This document shows positions 45,541 through 57,395 of a stretch of DNA of 64,000 nt, one piece after another (within the stretch, counting starts at the first letter, position 1; every line of letters starts with the position of its first letter). The translations under genes were made by a program, and so were the position numbers. The DNA comes from Ailurus styani (Eukaryota; Chordata; Mammalia; Carnivora; Ailuridae), in assembly GCA_002007465.1 (NCBI GenBank), contig LNAC01000001.1:6181085-6245084 (forward strand), written 5' to 3'. The notes beneath the pieces are model-generated. The model had not been told where the DNA came from and searched no databases. It saw nothing but the letters and a program-made list of their open reading frames with translations.

Positions 45541-46549
45541 CCAGAAAAGCAGACACTGGGCTGACAGCCACCCAGTATGACTTTTTACTGCCCTGCGTTT
45601 TGTTCTAGGACAACCTTTAAAAAGGACTTTGAAAACAAAGATGCGAGAACAGCGTGGTGTCTCCCTTACCAGCTGTGTACAACGCGTGACCTCCCTAAGA
45701 TCTTCCTAGAAGCTTCCTCCAGAATGGTTGCTCCTTTCCATGCTTCTGCAGGGCATCTGAAGACGCAGGTATTATCACCAGGGAGAAGTTCCCATGAAGG
45801 AAGCCTTCCAGCCCCTCTTCCTGCTCCGTGTTGGTAGAGATGGTCTATGACAACAGGTGGCCGCCTCTCAAGCCACATGCCTTCTGCCTTCCCCCGTGAA
45901 GGTTTGCTGAAGGAAGGTTCTCCACAGCTGCCACAAGCCCACGTTGGAGGCCCCAACCACCCATTAGCTGTCGTGGGGGCTTTAGTTGTGTTTCTGGGTC
46001 TGAGGTGGTATCTTTTGCTGCAGAGCTTGTGCTGTTTGCTTTAAGCAGGTGGGCCCAGGCTGGGGCTCCATGCCGAGTTCTTTCAAACTTTGCTTCCACC
46101 CAGCCAGCCACACCGAGTCAGAGGTTTCCATGAGGGAGAATTCCACCTGAATTTTTTCCCCTTCAACATGCCAAATGTTTCTTATCATTACATGGCCTGA
46201 AATATATTTTATTATGAGGTTTTTTTTAAGGCAACAATAACTTGTATAACTTTAATGCATGTTTGTAAGCGTGCTGCATTGGGACAAGCAGTAAATTGTG
46301 ACTAGTCTGCAAGCCACTCGGGTGAGCCCGGACAGATCCCTTAATCTCTCTGTTGGAGAATCTTCGAAGACTCTCTGTGGCTTTAACGGTCCAGGAGTCA
46401 CACCTGGCACTTCCCTGATTCCATGGCAGGGGAGGCTGGGGCTCTCCTCTGGGCCCTGGAGGGGCGGCGCCTCTGCCCCGAGAGGCTCTCACCGGTCTGT
46501 TTCACGCTCCGCTGGGTGCTCCCCGTGGACGAGGACTGCGTCTTATCAC
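45541..46549. other. Intergenic sequence, nothing recognised
   Basis: About 1 kb without a supported gene or repeat. Confidence 0.4.
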
Positions 46550-46870
46550 CGGGCTACCTGTCTTGGTTCAGTTCTCTCTAACAGAATTTCCCGGCGTGTC
46601 TTAAACATGCATTTCCCACAGCTGTGGAGGCTGGGAGTTCAGCGTGGTCGGGTCCTAGGGAAAGTTCTCTTCCTCGCCTTCCTGCGCCCTCACGTGGCAG
46701 GGACCGAGAGAGGATGCCTGCGCGCTCACTCTTCTTTAAGGGCACAAATGCCAACATGGAGGCTCCACCCTTGACCTCCCAAAGGTCCCCCCTCCAAATA
46801 CCATCACATCGGAGGGGAAAGCTTCAACGTGTGAATTTGGGCAGGACACGAACACACTGTCCATAACAGT
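46550..46870 (+). mobile_element. Old L1M-type 3' region (uncertain family)
   Basis: agctgtggaggctgggagtt, ccctcacgtggcagggaccg and aataccatcacatcggaggg match a common mammalian interspersed repeat, placed in L1M from memory only. Confidence 0.5.
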
Positions 46871-47045
46871 GTCCCAAGAGCCTCGCACAGACACGGGCCA
46901 CCTCCTGACATCACAACATGAGTGGTGCCCCCTGGAGTCGTTCAACGTGCTGGTACGTGGTATTCACCCTCAAATACTTGTGGCATCCAAGACATAATAA
47001 ATGATGACATTTCCGATTCAAAAATATTTTAAATATCTAAAAAAA

Positions 47046-47158
47046 ATTTTTTTTAAGATTTTATTTTTAGGTAATCTCTACGCTCAACGTGGAGCTGGAA
47101 CTTACAACCCTGAGATCGAGAGTCTGCTGCTTCACTCACGGAGCCAGCCGGGCGTCCC
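47046..47158 (-). mobile_element. CAN-SINE, short older subfamily
   Basis: ggtaatctctacgctcaacg, caaccctgagatcgagagtc and ggagccagccgggcgtccc on + define a short reversed copy. Confidence 0.88.
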
Positions 47159-49104
47159 TTCAGTAGTTTCATGAAAATTTTTTGGTGTTGTTTTATAATA
47201 ATATAAAATGCAATGCGTAAATAAAAAATGACATTTTAAATTAAAATGTCACGCTTTCAAAGAACTTAAGTTGATAGATTTTTTTTTCCTGAATGACTGT
47301 AAGCATGACTTAAATATTCTAACAGGCCAATGGTTTATTGATCAGAAAAACTTAGGTATTAAATTACTGGCTGAATACTGCCCTAGGAATCCCATTTGTC
47401 TTTAGATTTTAGGGTGATTAATTTGATAAGTAGGCAAGATATATTTTCATCTTTGTAACACTGAAAAGCATAATCTCATGTTCGGTTTTCTTCTAAGCAG
47501 GGACGTTCTAAGGGAGTGGGTCTGACCCCACAATTAAGCATTTAAAATTTTTTTCAATCGGCAATATGCCCCAAATTCAGATCAGCAAAAACAGCTCACT
47601 TTACATCTTTTCCTTTTTCTTCTTTTTCTCTTTTTTTTTGGTCTTGTTCTCTCAAGGCTCTTCCCCTGCTGGAGATAAAAACTCGACAAATCCTGTTGAC
47701 TTTGGAAAGTAGCAAAGAAGGATTTCAGTTAATCCAGGGCTTGAAGTGGGACCTGGGGCAACTTGCCAAGATCACGCTCTTCCTTGGTTTGGAATCCTAC
47801 CCCCCACCCCTCATTGCCTCCAAACCCCTCCTTCCCTGCTCTCTCCCCTCTTCTTTCCCTGCTCAGCTGCCTGGGCCCCAGGGCGCAGCGTGAGTGTGGG
47901 TGAGAGGCCCTGGGAGTTAGCATTGGGGGAAGCCCGAGCCCTCCGGGCCTCCCCGACTCCCAGCCCCCCTGGGGTGAGTCCACGGGAACCCCAGAGAGCC
48001 TGGGTGGCCGTGTGGCCCGTGTGGCTGTGGGGGCCTGGCTGCCCGTCTCCTGTCGCACCCCGTGGTCTCACGGAGGCCGCCCTGCCGCTGCGGGCCCCCC
48101 GCAGAGAGCCTCGCCTTCCTGGGGGCCTCGCTCCCCCAGCCGCCACGCGCCTCCCCTCTTTTGGGCTTGTCCTGTCATGGCCCTGGGCATCCGGAGAATT
48201 CTGCTGTGGCACCTGCTTCTGCACTGGACGGTGAGCTCTCAGAGCGAAGGGAGGGTCTTCCTCTTCACTGCATGGTCACTCCTGGGGGGGGGCAGGCACT
48301 CCCCCGACTGGCAGCTGAATGAGGGAATGAATGAGCCGACGGCGCAGAGATAGCGTGTGCGGAAGAGCCCCGTAACCAGCGAGGCGGCACGTGAACAGTG
48401 AGGCCCGGTAATGTCCCTTTTCTGTATGTTCTCCAGCAGATACGGAGGATCTGCTCCCTGGCGGATTCCCCAGGACCGAGTCTTCTCCAGGACTTCCCCA
48501 GGGGCCTTCCCCGGGACAGAGCTGGCTCCCAGCGCCGCCACTGGAAGTGAAAACTTGGAAGGCTAGGGGAGCCCATGGCTGCTGCAGGTCGGGTGCCCGG
48601 GAAGCAGACTCAGGTGGAGTTCAGAGCGAGCCCTCAGGCCTGGACTGGAAGCACAGGGAGGACATGGGACTGGCCAGGGGAGGAGGGCTCCTAGGCTGGT
48701 GGCCTGAGGACAGTTTTGATGGTCCCCACGGGGAGCCCAGAGCTAAGATGGTCCTTTAGATGGGTCCTGACTTGGGCCATGACAGCTTGGCCTTTATCGC
48801 CTGCCCTAATCAGATGTTGGGTATGGGATGCCCCAGGAAGAGGTGTGATCTTCGGTGAAGGTGTGTGCTGGTGGGGTCTGGGCAGCGCACCGCGGTGTCC
48901 ACTGCACCAGCTCTTATGGAATCCATGACCCAAGAGAGCATGTTCAGAGCCAAGGAGGCTGGGCTTGCACATCCTTCACCTATAGTGAAGACAGGCTTCA
49001 GTTACGTAAACACAGCCTAGTGTATACACGGCGGTCGCCCACCAAAGTGGCTCTTGGATGAGGCCAGGGGCCAAGCCCTCAAAAGTCGGGGTCAGAGTCT
49101 CTGG
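47159..49104. other. Intergenic sequence, GC-rich in the middle
   Basis: No gene supported. 47860-48200 is GC- and CpG-enriched but weaker than the two islands. A small open stretch at 48177-48230 with signal-peptide character and a donor is discussed in the findings. Longer open frames on both strands here follow from GC content. Confidence 0.35.
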
Positions 49105-49245
49105 GGTGCTGGCAATGTTCTGTCTCTTGCTTTGGGTGTAGGGTTATACTGGGTTGTGCTCTTGTGACACAAAGACTTTTCTATATACATTATGTAAATT
49201 ACATCTCAATAATGCTGTTCAAATTATTTTAAATATGTGTAACAA
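49105..49245 (+). mobile_element. L1 3' end fragment
   Basis: ggggtgctggcaatgttctg, tgtctcttgctttgggtgta and atgtaaattacatctcaata reproduce the 3' terminus of L1MA/L1MB-type elements. Confidence 0.75.
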
Positions 49246-50087
49246 ATGTGTCGTGGTTAACCTTCCCGTCTGCCTCCTATTTCTCCTTTTATGAGGGAAA
49301 ACATCAGTGGTGTTTTACTACACACAATTCTGCTAACCCCCAGATGGGAACAAAAATTTCAAAACTAAAGGACGAACTGAGCCAAGAGGTCAAAATTATC
49401 TCTGGACCAAACCCGATTTCCACTTTAAGTTTGGACGCCTCTCTATTCTCCACACGAGCTCAGTATTAGCTGCCCTGTCCTTGGAAAGAAGATGTGAACA
49501 CTGTTCAGGGGAGGTGGGTCTGAACCATGTCCCGTTGCTCTCGCCACGCGCGCTAGGAACCCTCGCTCCACCAGACACTGGGTCTGGGACCAGGGAGTCG
49601 TGGGCGCCGCTGGTGAGGGGCCCAGTCTGGTGGGAGCCTGCTGCACACAGAAGAGCGAAGTCAGTGGCTGAGCTGGGCGCACAGGGCAAGGATCAGCATG
49701 AACTTTCTGGAAAAGGGGCCCCCTTGCCAGATTTGGAGAGATGACTATCTCAAGGCTTTGGCATGTCTCCTGGAAACCTCATTTTGCTTATTTTCCCCAC
49801 AGGCCGGGTCACCCTGGCCTCCTCGTGGGCGTGGCCCCTATGTGTGGGGCCCTCACCTTTCTCCCTGTGTCCTCTTGCCTTTGGGCTCTTTCCCTTACCT
49901 TCCCAGGCAAAGACATGGCTTGCTCTGGGACGGCTGCGCTTGCCGCCGAAGGGACGGAGGATGCTCTCCCCGGCATCTGCACGCGAGCCTCCTTTCACAG
50001 AATCCTGCTCGCCCGCTCGCCTGAGTTCCCTGGATGCCGCCCCGTCAAATTCATACGGTGTCCGCTACTGCTTTCTTGCCTTTTTTT
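49246..50087. other. Intergenic sequence, nothing recognised
   Basis: About 840 nt with no repeat or exon that I can support. Confidence 0.4.
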
Positions 50088-50102
50088 AAAACCACAGGAC
50101 TG

Positions 50103-50300
50103 GGCGCCTGGGTGGCTCAGTGGGTTAACGCCGCTGCCTTCGGCTCAGGTCATGATCCCAGGGTCCTGGGATCGAGGCCCACATCGGGCTCTCTGCTCGG
50201 CAGGGAGCCTGCTTCCTCCTCTCTCCTCTCTCTCTGCCTGCCTCTCTGCCTACTTGTAATCTCTCTCTCTGTGTCAAATGAATAAATAAAAAAAAAATCT
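50103..50300 (+). mobile_element. CAN-SINE, very young mustelid type
   Basis: Near-consensus head ggcgcctgggtggctcagtg and mustelid tail (ctgcctgcctctctgcctac). Exact 15-nt target duplication aaaaccacaggactg at 50088-50102 and 50301-50315. Intact duplication and head suggest a recent insertion. Confidence 0.97.
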
Positions 50301-50315
50301 AAAACCACAGGACTG

Positions 50316-51479
50316 CACATCTCCTGGATATCTGACCTCCCTGCCGAAGTTCATTCCCTGCTCCACGCTTTCAAATCTTCCAACGAAGATTAGCCCCCAA
50401 CGACAAGGTGGGCGGTGAGCCGGGGCACCTCAGGGCCTGCATGGCACCCTTGGCCTGGCTCCGAACGAGCTGACCAGTAAGGACCCACCTCACCTTCTCC
50501 CTTTTCTCAGCGCAGGGCTGAGAACCAAATCCTTTGGTTCAGTGCTGATCCCAAACAGGGCTAGGACCTCAGGACTTCCGATGACCTGCTTTTAGGGTTC
50601 TCACCCCCAGGTTCTCACCCCAGGGTTCCCGCCCCCAGCTCCAGGGGAAATGACAGCCCCGCCAACATTCACGTGGGAACCTGGCGCCATCCCTACATCC
50701 TTTTACTGTGCTTCGGGAAGTTCTTAGGATGATACCTCACAGCAGAGGGTCCTGGGAAAAGAGGAGGAGACTCGACCCCCAGAATAGGTTTTGCATCTGC
50801 AAACGCTGGTGTACTGTGACCTCGTCGAAGTCTGCAACCGTTCACACTGCAAAGGGCTTTTCAGGACTACGGTTTGTCCATCTTAGAGTCAAAAAAGCTG
50901 CTGCAGAGAGTTCTGGAAACTGAGACTCAGGAATTGATGGTACCACGGGGGAAAAACCAAAGCCTTAGAAAACCTCGCAGCTTGTCCACACATGTGCTAG
51001 TCCAGCCGATACTGACGTGTCCCCTCGGAGTGGCACAGCCACCGTCGAACATATCCCTGGGTCCTGTCTCCAGAGCCAAAGCCAAGAGGCGCCTGATTAT
51101 TTGTGAATTCAAACTGCATAGACAGCTGTTCAGAATGGTTGACCTCCAGTCTTCTCTTTAATGTGTTATTAACTTCTTGGGTACATATTTGCTGATATAA
51201 CATTCACAGGGAGGCGGTGAAGGGATGGACTTACAATCCTTTTCTCGCACTTACAAAGCTGCTTCAGACCACCTGCCCCTCCTGGCGGGGCCTCCCACCT
51301 TCATGCGTCCGGAGTGTGGAGGATTTGGTTGATCAGGACAGTCCCCAGCTTTTTCTCTCATTTAGGAATTGGCTAATCATCGGGAGGATTTCAAGTCACC
51401 TTCCTATTAAAGATATTACTGAAAAGGAACGCCTCCCAACATTGCTACGCTCCAGGCAAAGTGGCAAACTCCATATCAA
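50316..51479. other. Intergenic sequence, nothing recognised
   Basis: About 1.2 kb before the L1 at 51480, with no supported gene or repeat. Open frames 50708-50923 and 50874-51161 lack splice or promoter context. Confidence 0.4.
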
Positions 51480-52311
51480 AAACCGTCCATTGTGAAGATA
51501 TGCAAAGAGCCCACAAGCCCGTGAAATGACACTCAACATCACTCGTCATCAGGGGATGCAAATCAAAACCAAGAGAAGATACCACCCCACACCTGTCAGG
51601 ACGACTACTGTTAAAAAAAAAAACCCAAACCAGAAACTAACAAGAGTTGGCAAGGATGTGAAGAAATTGGAGTCCTTGTGCCCTGTTAACGCGAACGCAA
51701 GACGGTGCCGCTGCTCCGCAGGACTGTATGGCGGTTCCTCAAAAAATTAAAAACAGAATTACTTAATGATCCAGCAATCCCACTTCTGGGGATACATCCT
51801 AAAGGTTTAAAAACAGAGTCTCAGGGAAGTATTTGTACACCCAGTTCATAGCAGGGTTCTTCACAAGAGTCAAAAGGTGGAAGCAACCCAAGTGTTCATC
51901 GTGAATCCATAAAGACAAAGTGGGATATATAGATTTAGCTCTATCTCCACACACGCACAATGGAATATTATTTAGCTGTACAAGGAAGGAAATCCTGTCG
52001 TGTGCTAGTACATGAATGAACCTCGAGGACATTAGGCCAAGTGAAATAAGCTTGCCTCAAAAGGATAGTACTGCATGATTCCACTCCTATAAAGTCCCCG
52101 GAATAGTCAAAATCATAGGGCCAGAAGGTGGAGGTGGTTGTCAGGGGCTGGGGGCGGGGGCTGAGGAGTTGCCGAATGGGTATGAAGTTTCAGTTTTGTC
52201 AAATGAACCTTCTGGAGACTGGTTGCACATCAATGTGAGTATACTTAACTGTACACTTAAAAATGGTTAAGATGGCAAATTTTATGTGCATTTTACCACG
52301 ATTAAAAAGAA
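51480..52311 (+). mobile_element. LINE-1 3' end: ORF2 C-terminal part and 3' UTR
   Basis: gatgcaaatcaaaaccaaga, gatccagcaatcccacttct, atggaatattatttagctgt and the 3' UTR ending acacttaaaaatggttaaga, ttttatgtgcattttaccac are in correct order. The reading frame is broken by stops and a run of A at 51612-51622. It is a dead, truncated L1MA/MB-type copy. Confidence 0.92.
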
Positions 52312-52544
52312 TGATGCGTGGTCGCCTCCTCATAGCCATTGTCTCTGCCTGTCCAGTTGTCTTCTGCTGGGCTGTATGTCACCCCAGGGATGCTGAGTCC
52401 TTGACTGTGTCTTCCTGAGCATGTCCGTCATGGCCCCAGGCCAGGGTCTGGCCGACAGAGGCCTCCACACAGTTTTGCTGAATGTCTGAGAGAGAGAGGG
52501 AGAGAGAGGGAAGAAGGAATGAATAGAAAATCCACAAAAGATAA
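52312..52544. other. Short spacer between two L1 fragments
   Basis: Contains a (GA)n-type run at 52489-52511. No gene seen. Confidence 0.4.
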
Positions 52545-53215
52545 ATTACAAATGGACAGTAACCAAATGAGAAAATTTTCAGCTTCACTAGTAATCAAAG
52601 AAAAGCCCATTAAAGCAACAATGAGTTTCCATTTCTCACTATGAAATGAGCAAAGATATTTATTATTATAATTTAAATACCTAATGCTACCAAGGATTTG
52701 TTAAGATGGACAATTTCAGACCGAACTGGCACATTTCTGGAAGGAAATGGGGTAGTACCTAGGAACAGCCCTATAAAGTTTCCTACCTTTTGATCCAATA
52801 ATCTCCCATCTAAGAATATATCCTAAGGAATCGGACAAGATACGTAGGCAAAGGGTTAGGGGCAAAGATACTTATCACAGAGTTATTAATAGCTCAAAGG
52901 CCAAATCTAAACATCTGGCCAATGGAGAGTGCTTAGGTACAAGATGAAAAATTGTATAGCTACTAAAAAATCATATTTAGAGAAATATTTAATGATATAA
53001 GAAATTTTTACAGTGATATACGCATGTAGGTTATGCATAGTAAGATAGGTTTTGTGAAAAACAAACCAACCTCAGGAACAGAGAGGAAATACATCAAAAT
53101 GTAATCTGTGGTTCCTGGATGATGTGATTATCCTGTACCTTTGTCTTCTAAATATTCTAAAACAAGCATATTTTTGTAACTCGAAACAAAATGTGACTTG
53201 AAAAAAGTAAAAATG
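52545..53215 (+). mobile_element. Older L1M 3' portion
   Basis: gcttcactagtaatcaaaga, cttttgatccaataatctcc, gaatatatcctaaggaatcg and ctaaaaaatcatatttagag follow decayed ORF2 to 3' UTR order. It is more diverged than the L1 at 51480. Confidence 0.75.
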
Positions 53216-54574
53216 TTGTCACTATGCGAGCATCTAAAAAGTCTTGGGGAAGGCAAAAATGACAAGGTATGGTCCCTATTTTTAATGAGAAGTCACAAGG
53301 TGGCGGATATGACCGCCATGATGCTTGGGGAGCACTGGCGTGAGGGGTGAGGAGGTGAGACCAGGGGAGGATCTCCGGAGAGGGGTCTTGCACGGCCAGG
53401 AAGATCTGAGCCCTTGCCTCTGCCTCCTCTGGGTTTGTTGGTCGTGCTTCCTGCTAACTCTGGCCTTCCCTGGCATCACTTGACTCGGACACTCTGCTCC
53501 TGTGATCAGTTGACAGAGCCTTATGGTCTATTCTCTCCATGATCTATGTAGGCTCAACTCAGCCAATATGGGATATTCTCCAAGGTTTATCTCCTTAATA
53601 CCTTCACTGCAGTAGGCTTTCGACTCAGAGCTTATTTAAATTATCACTTGGCTTGCATCCGCTCTGGCAAGGATTGCCTTGCTCAGAGATCAAGGTCTGG
53701 GAAGTGCAGGACCCACATGGCCTGAAGGGCCATTTCTGCAGAAGACTGAAGTCCTAGGCTGCAGAGCCGGGAGGCAGGTTCCTCAACTGGCAAGTGGAGA
53801 AATGAGAATCATGGAGGGACGGCGGCTTGTCCAAGACAGGGCGCCAGCCTAGGGCAGGGCTGGGAGCGTGTCCTGGCTCTCCTGGTACCCAGGTGGTGCG
53901 CCTGTCCACCGCACCCTGCTGCTGGACGGGACAGGACCGCTGTTTCCCACTGGAACACCGGACTCACCGCAGTGGAGCAGACTGAGGGGGGCGGTGGACT
54001 GCTGGGGGTAGTGTTTGCATGGCGGCCGCTTTTACTGCTGATATGAGAATCATGAAACTTCTCTTTGTGTGCACATCAGGAGACCATCTGGCTATCTTTT
54101 GAAATTTATAATTGAAAAAAAAAATTACAACCTAAGTACAATCTTCTTCTATTTTGGTTTTACACAGTTTCCCCCCTCCTGATATGAAAGAACTGCATGT
54201 TCTGGAAGTTTTAGCCAATGCAATAAACAAACCAGAGATGTGAATTATGACTGGTAGAAACAAGACAGACTAAATTATTTTTAGATAGTATGTTTGCCTG
54301 TTTATAAAGCCCAGGGGATTACCAAGTGATCTACTACAGGAAAGAAGAGAATGGCGTGGTCAGATGGGCCCAGGCAGCCCCTCAAAGGCTGCAAAAAAAA
54401 AAAAAAGGCTAAATAGGATCCAACTGTATAGCTATAAAATTATGTACATATATTATGTGTGTGTATATGCATATAATTGCTTGTGCATATTAGTTGGGCT
54501 ATATAGACACAGGTAAGGGCTGACAGACACAGAAATCCATCCTCAGGTGCTCTAAACAAAGCCAGAGTGGGTGC
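53216..54574. other. Intergenic sequence, nothing recognised
   Basis: No gene or confident repeat. A weak MIR-like passage around 53800 was not strong enough to call. Confidence 0.4.
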
Positions 54575-54780
54575 GGGTTGCATTTTGACAGGTGCTAGGA
54601 ATAAAAAGATGGAAAAGTGGCTCCTACCTTCATGGGGTTTGCATGCTACAGCAGGACGCAGACAGCAGTCAAAGACTCACACACCTGTAAAACATTACCA
54701 TTGTGAAAAGTGCTCAGAGGGAAGGAAGGTTCCTGGTGTTCTGTGAGTCTGGAATAGGGGGATTTTACCTGGCTGGAGAA
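54575..54780 (-). mobile_element. L2 fragment
   Basis: ggtgctaggaataaaaagat, ctcctaccttcatggggttt and gtgaaaagtgctcagaggga fit the reverse L2 3' region (...ctggggatacaaagatgaat...gccctcaaggagctt...). Confidence 0.7.
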
Positions 54781-55034
54781 GTCAGTTGCCACCTGAGGGT
54801 TGGGTGTAATGAACAAGTGAATTAAATAGTAAAACGTAAAAAACAAAATCTAAAAGAACTAAAAAAAAAAATCCATACAGCAATGCTTTGGGGATAGGAC
54901 TTATTTCTTTTAGCGTAATGCTAAAGGAAAACATTACTAGATCCTACCATGTCAACATTTAAAGCCCCTGCACACTGAAAAAAAAGCATGGTAAGCCAGT
55001 ATAAAAGGTAAAATACAAATTGCCAAAAAAGAAA

Positions 55035-55595
55035 GTGATGTACATGTAAGACTTGATATTTTTCCACATATAAAGAGCTTTATTGATCAATAAGAAAAGT
55101 ACACCTACACATAAATGGGCTCAGACATGTTAAAATAAGTACAAAAGGCCAATAAACATATAAAAATGTGCATCTTCGGTTGTCATCAAAGGCCCATGAG
55201 CTACCACAATAGCAGGTCTAGTATTTTGCTCACGACATTGGCAGGGATTTAAATGCTGAGGTATTGACATGTTAAGGAAGGCGACAGGAAACAGGTGGGA
55301 ATAGAGATTGGTACAATTTCTCTAGAGGGCAATTTGGCAATATTTATCAAATGCTTTAAAAATGTGCCTCCTTGGTAAATTTGCCCAGAGAATTTATCTT
55401 AAATCAACACGCGTGCATGCAAAGATTGTATGAAAGATATTCACCCCACTGTTATTTACAACAGAGTAAAACCAAAAAAAGGAAACGAACAGAATGAAGG
55501 ATGGTGGAATATGAGGTGGCCACTCAAATTCATTGTCAAAGAATCTCATGATGGGGGCAAATTGTTTGAAATGTTTGGTTAAGTGGGGGGGGCAG
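55035..55595 (+). mobile_element. L1ME/HAL1-type fragment
   Basis: aaaaggccaataaacatata, gagggcaatttggcaatatt, cagagaatttatcttaaatc and aagatattcaccccactgtt match the ORF2 3' half of old L1ME/HAL1. It lies left of sequence that should precede it (55820 onward), so it is a separate copy or rearranged. Confidence 0.75.
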
Positions 55596-56062
55596 GTTAC
55601 CCAAAAGGAAAATGTGAATGGGGAGACCAGAGATATGAACCACGTGTGTATGCAAACTTGATCTACAACCTGGGACTGGGGTAGCATGACAGATCCGTGA
55701 GGAATGGCTGATTGATTCAGCGGATGGCGCTGCGATAATTGTTACCCACACACAAAAGTAAGAGGAGAGGCTTATGGGACATCACAGACAAACATACATC
55801 CCGGGTGGAAGAGCCGTCTGTGAAAAGGATAACTTTATAACTTTTAGAAGACAATACAGTGCGATATCTGTATGCCCTCAGGCAGAGGAGAATTTCTTAG
55901 GGAACAAACAATAAATGAAAATTTGGCAAATACTACAATGTTCAAAAATGTTTAAAAGTTTATAGTGAGAAGACAGAGCCAAAAAAATGGAAAGATCGGT
56001 ACAGACCAGGGAAAATGAATTCCATGCACGTGAAAGATGAAGAATTATTCCTGTAGAGCATG

Positions 56063-56227
56063 GGGAGGAACACTTCTCAGACTTTCATGAGCATGAGAAT
56101 CACCGGGAGATCCTTTTAAAACGCACATTCTGATGGAGCGGGTCTGGGTGGGGCCAGAGATGCTGCATTTCTAACAAGGCCCAGGTGAAATTTATTCTGC
56201 TGGTCCACAGACTACATTTTCAATAGC
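56063..56227 (+). mobile_element. MER5A inserted in an old LINE
   Basis: acttctcagactttcatgag, gagaatcaccgggagatcct, ggtctgggtggggccagaga and gctggtccacagactacatt are MER5A in order. Confidence 0.85.
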
Positions 56228-56257
56228 AAGGGTATAAAGGACTCCTACAGATAAGTA

Positions 56258-56260
56258 AAA

Positions 56261-56291
<31 letters not shown>

Positions 56292-56362
56292 GAAGGAAGG
56301 AAGGAAGGAAGGAAGGAAGGAAGGAAGGAAGGAAGGAAGGAAGGAAGGAAAGAAAGAAAGAA
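56258..56362 (+). repeat. Purine tetranucleotide array (GAAA)n-(GGAA)n-(GAAA)n
   Basis: About 105 nt of uninterrupted A/G in tetranucleotide register: GAAA units, then about 15 GGAA units, then GAAA again. The compound symmetric structure suggests GGAA arose by mutation and expansion inside a GAAA tract. Confidence 0.97.
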
Positions 56363-56425
56363 TAAGCAACCCCATATGAAGTTCGGCAAAGGGTCTGAGC
56401 AGATCATCCTTAGAAGAGAGAAATC

Positions 56426-56452
56426 AAAAAGAAAAAAAAAAGGAAAAAAAAA
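56426..56452 (+). mobile_element. Tail-only (A-rich) retro-insertion
   Basis: 27 nt of only A and G are flanked by exact 14-nt copies of agaagagagaaatc at 56412-56425 and 56453-56466. An A-run between perfect target duplications is what extreme 5' truncation of a reverse-transcribed element would leave. Confidence 0.6.
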
Positions 56453-56665
56453 AGAAGAGAGAAATCGAACGAACACATTATGAGCAAGGTTGGGCTGGTT
56501 GCCGTAATTTCCCACTACAGAAGCTTATCTCTTGCTCATGTAGACTAGGCTAGGGAGAGGAAGGGGCAATGTTCTGGTCCTCACAGCCATCCAGGGTTCC
56601 AGGCTGCGGGAGGCTCTGCCATCTTCAACATGGGACTTCCAAGGGTGCCTGAGGAATGGGGCAGC

Positions 56666-56848
56666 TGGGGAAAAAAAAAAAGAAGAAGAAAAAAAGGAAA
56701 GAAAGAAAGAAAGGAAGGAAGGAAGAAGGAAGGAAGGAAGGAAGGAAAGAAAGAAAGAAGAAAGAAAAGAAAGGAAGGAAGGAAGGAAGAAAGGAAAGAA
56801 GGGAGAAAGAAAGGAAGGAAGGAAGGAAGGAAGGAAGGTAGGTAGGTT
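56666..56848 (+). repeat. Second purine-only microsatellite tract
   Basis: About 180 nt of mixed GAAA, GGAA, AGAAG and poly-A units, ending in ggtaggtagg. It is less regular than the array at 56258, indicating older age or interrupted expansion. Confidence 0.93.
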
Positions 56849-57129
56849 TTTATGGACCAGCTGTGGAGAGGGCAAAGAGACTACAGCTCACGTTCCAGCG
56901 GTTGGAACTCGAGCCCAGGCTGAGCCAACTGCACAGGAGCCCGGGAAATGTGGTCTAACTGTACCCCAGAAAACGAGGAGCCGTGTTTGGTGACCAGCTG
57001 GCAGTCTGCCACACGTGCAAAGAGACGCTCAGCTCACCCGTAGTCGGGAAAACGCAATTAAAACCAACACCATTTTAAACCATCACACTGGCAAAAATAA
57101 ACATCCGGCCCATTCGCTGCACGACTCCG

Positions 57130-57395
57130 GGTGGCGCCATTCACAAAGGTGATTCCCTCCCCCACGCCCTCGTACCCCACATCTTGCTTCAAGTTCTTCC
57201 CTCTAACACACCGTGTTACCTTTAGCAGACCACAGATTTACTTATTTATAGTGTTTATTGTCTTTCATCCATCTCTGAACTGTCAGCTCCAGCAGGGCAA
57301 GGACACTGGTCTATTGTGCTAACGGCTCTATCTATAGCGTCCACGGCAGAGCCCGGCATCCAGTAGGCACTCAACAAGGATGAGCGGGATGGAGA
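57130..57395 (+). mobile_element. L2 3' end
   Basis: tttattgtctttcatccatc, tgaactgtcagctccagcag, ggcaaggacactggtctatt and cccggcatccagtaggcact are a clear L2 3' end. Confidence 0.88.

Larger units (their letters stand above)
55820..57115 (+). mobile_element. Old L1ME/HAL1 with several nested insertions
   Basis: ttagaagacaatacagtgcg (55845), aaaggactcctacagataag (56237) and gaaaacgcaattaaaaccaa (57047) are consecutive parts of an L1 ORF2 stretch. They are separated by a MER5A (56063-56227), purine microsatellites, a short poly-A insertion (56426-56452) and an unassigned repeat-like insert of about 500 nt (56500-57000). Confidence 0.65.

Noticed and set aside
50103..50180. tRNA-like heads at SINE starts
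   Set aside because: The similarity to tRNA-Lys comes from SINE ancestry. No intact cloverleaf or separate tRNA gene is present.
53760..53870. MIR-like passage (agtggagaaatgagaatcat)
   Set aside because: Too few diagnostic words in order to call an element.
56258..56848. Regular short repeats that could be mistaken for a CRISPR array
   Set aside because: The units are contiguous tetranucleotides without spacers, in a mammalian genome. This is a microsatellite.
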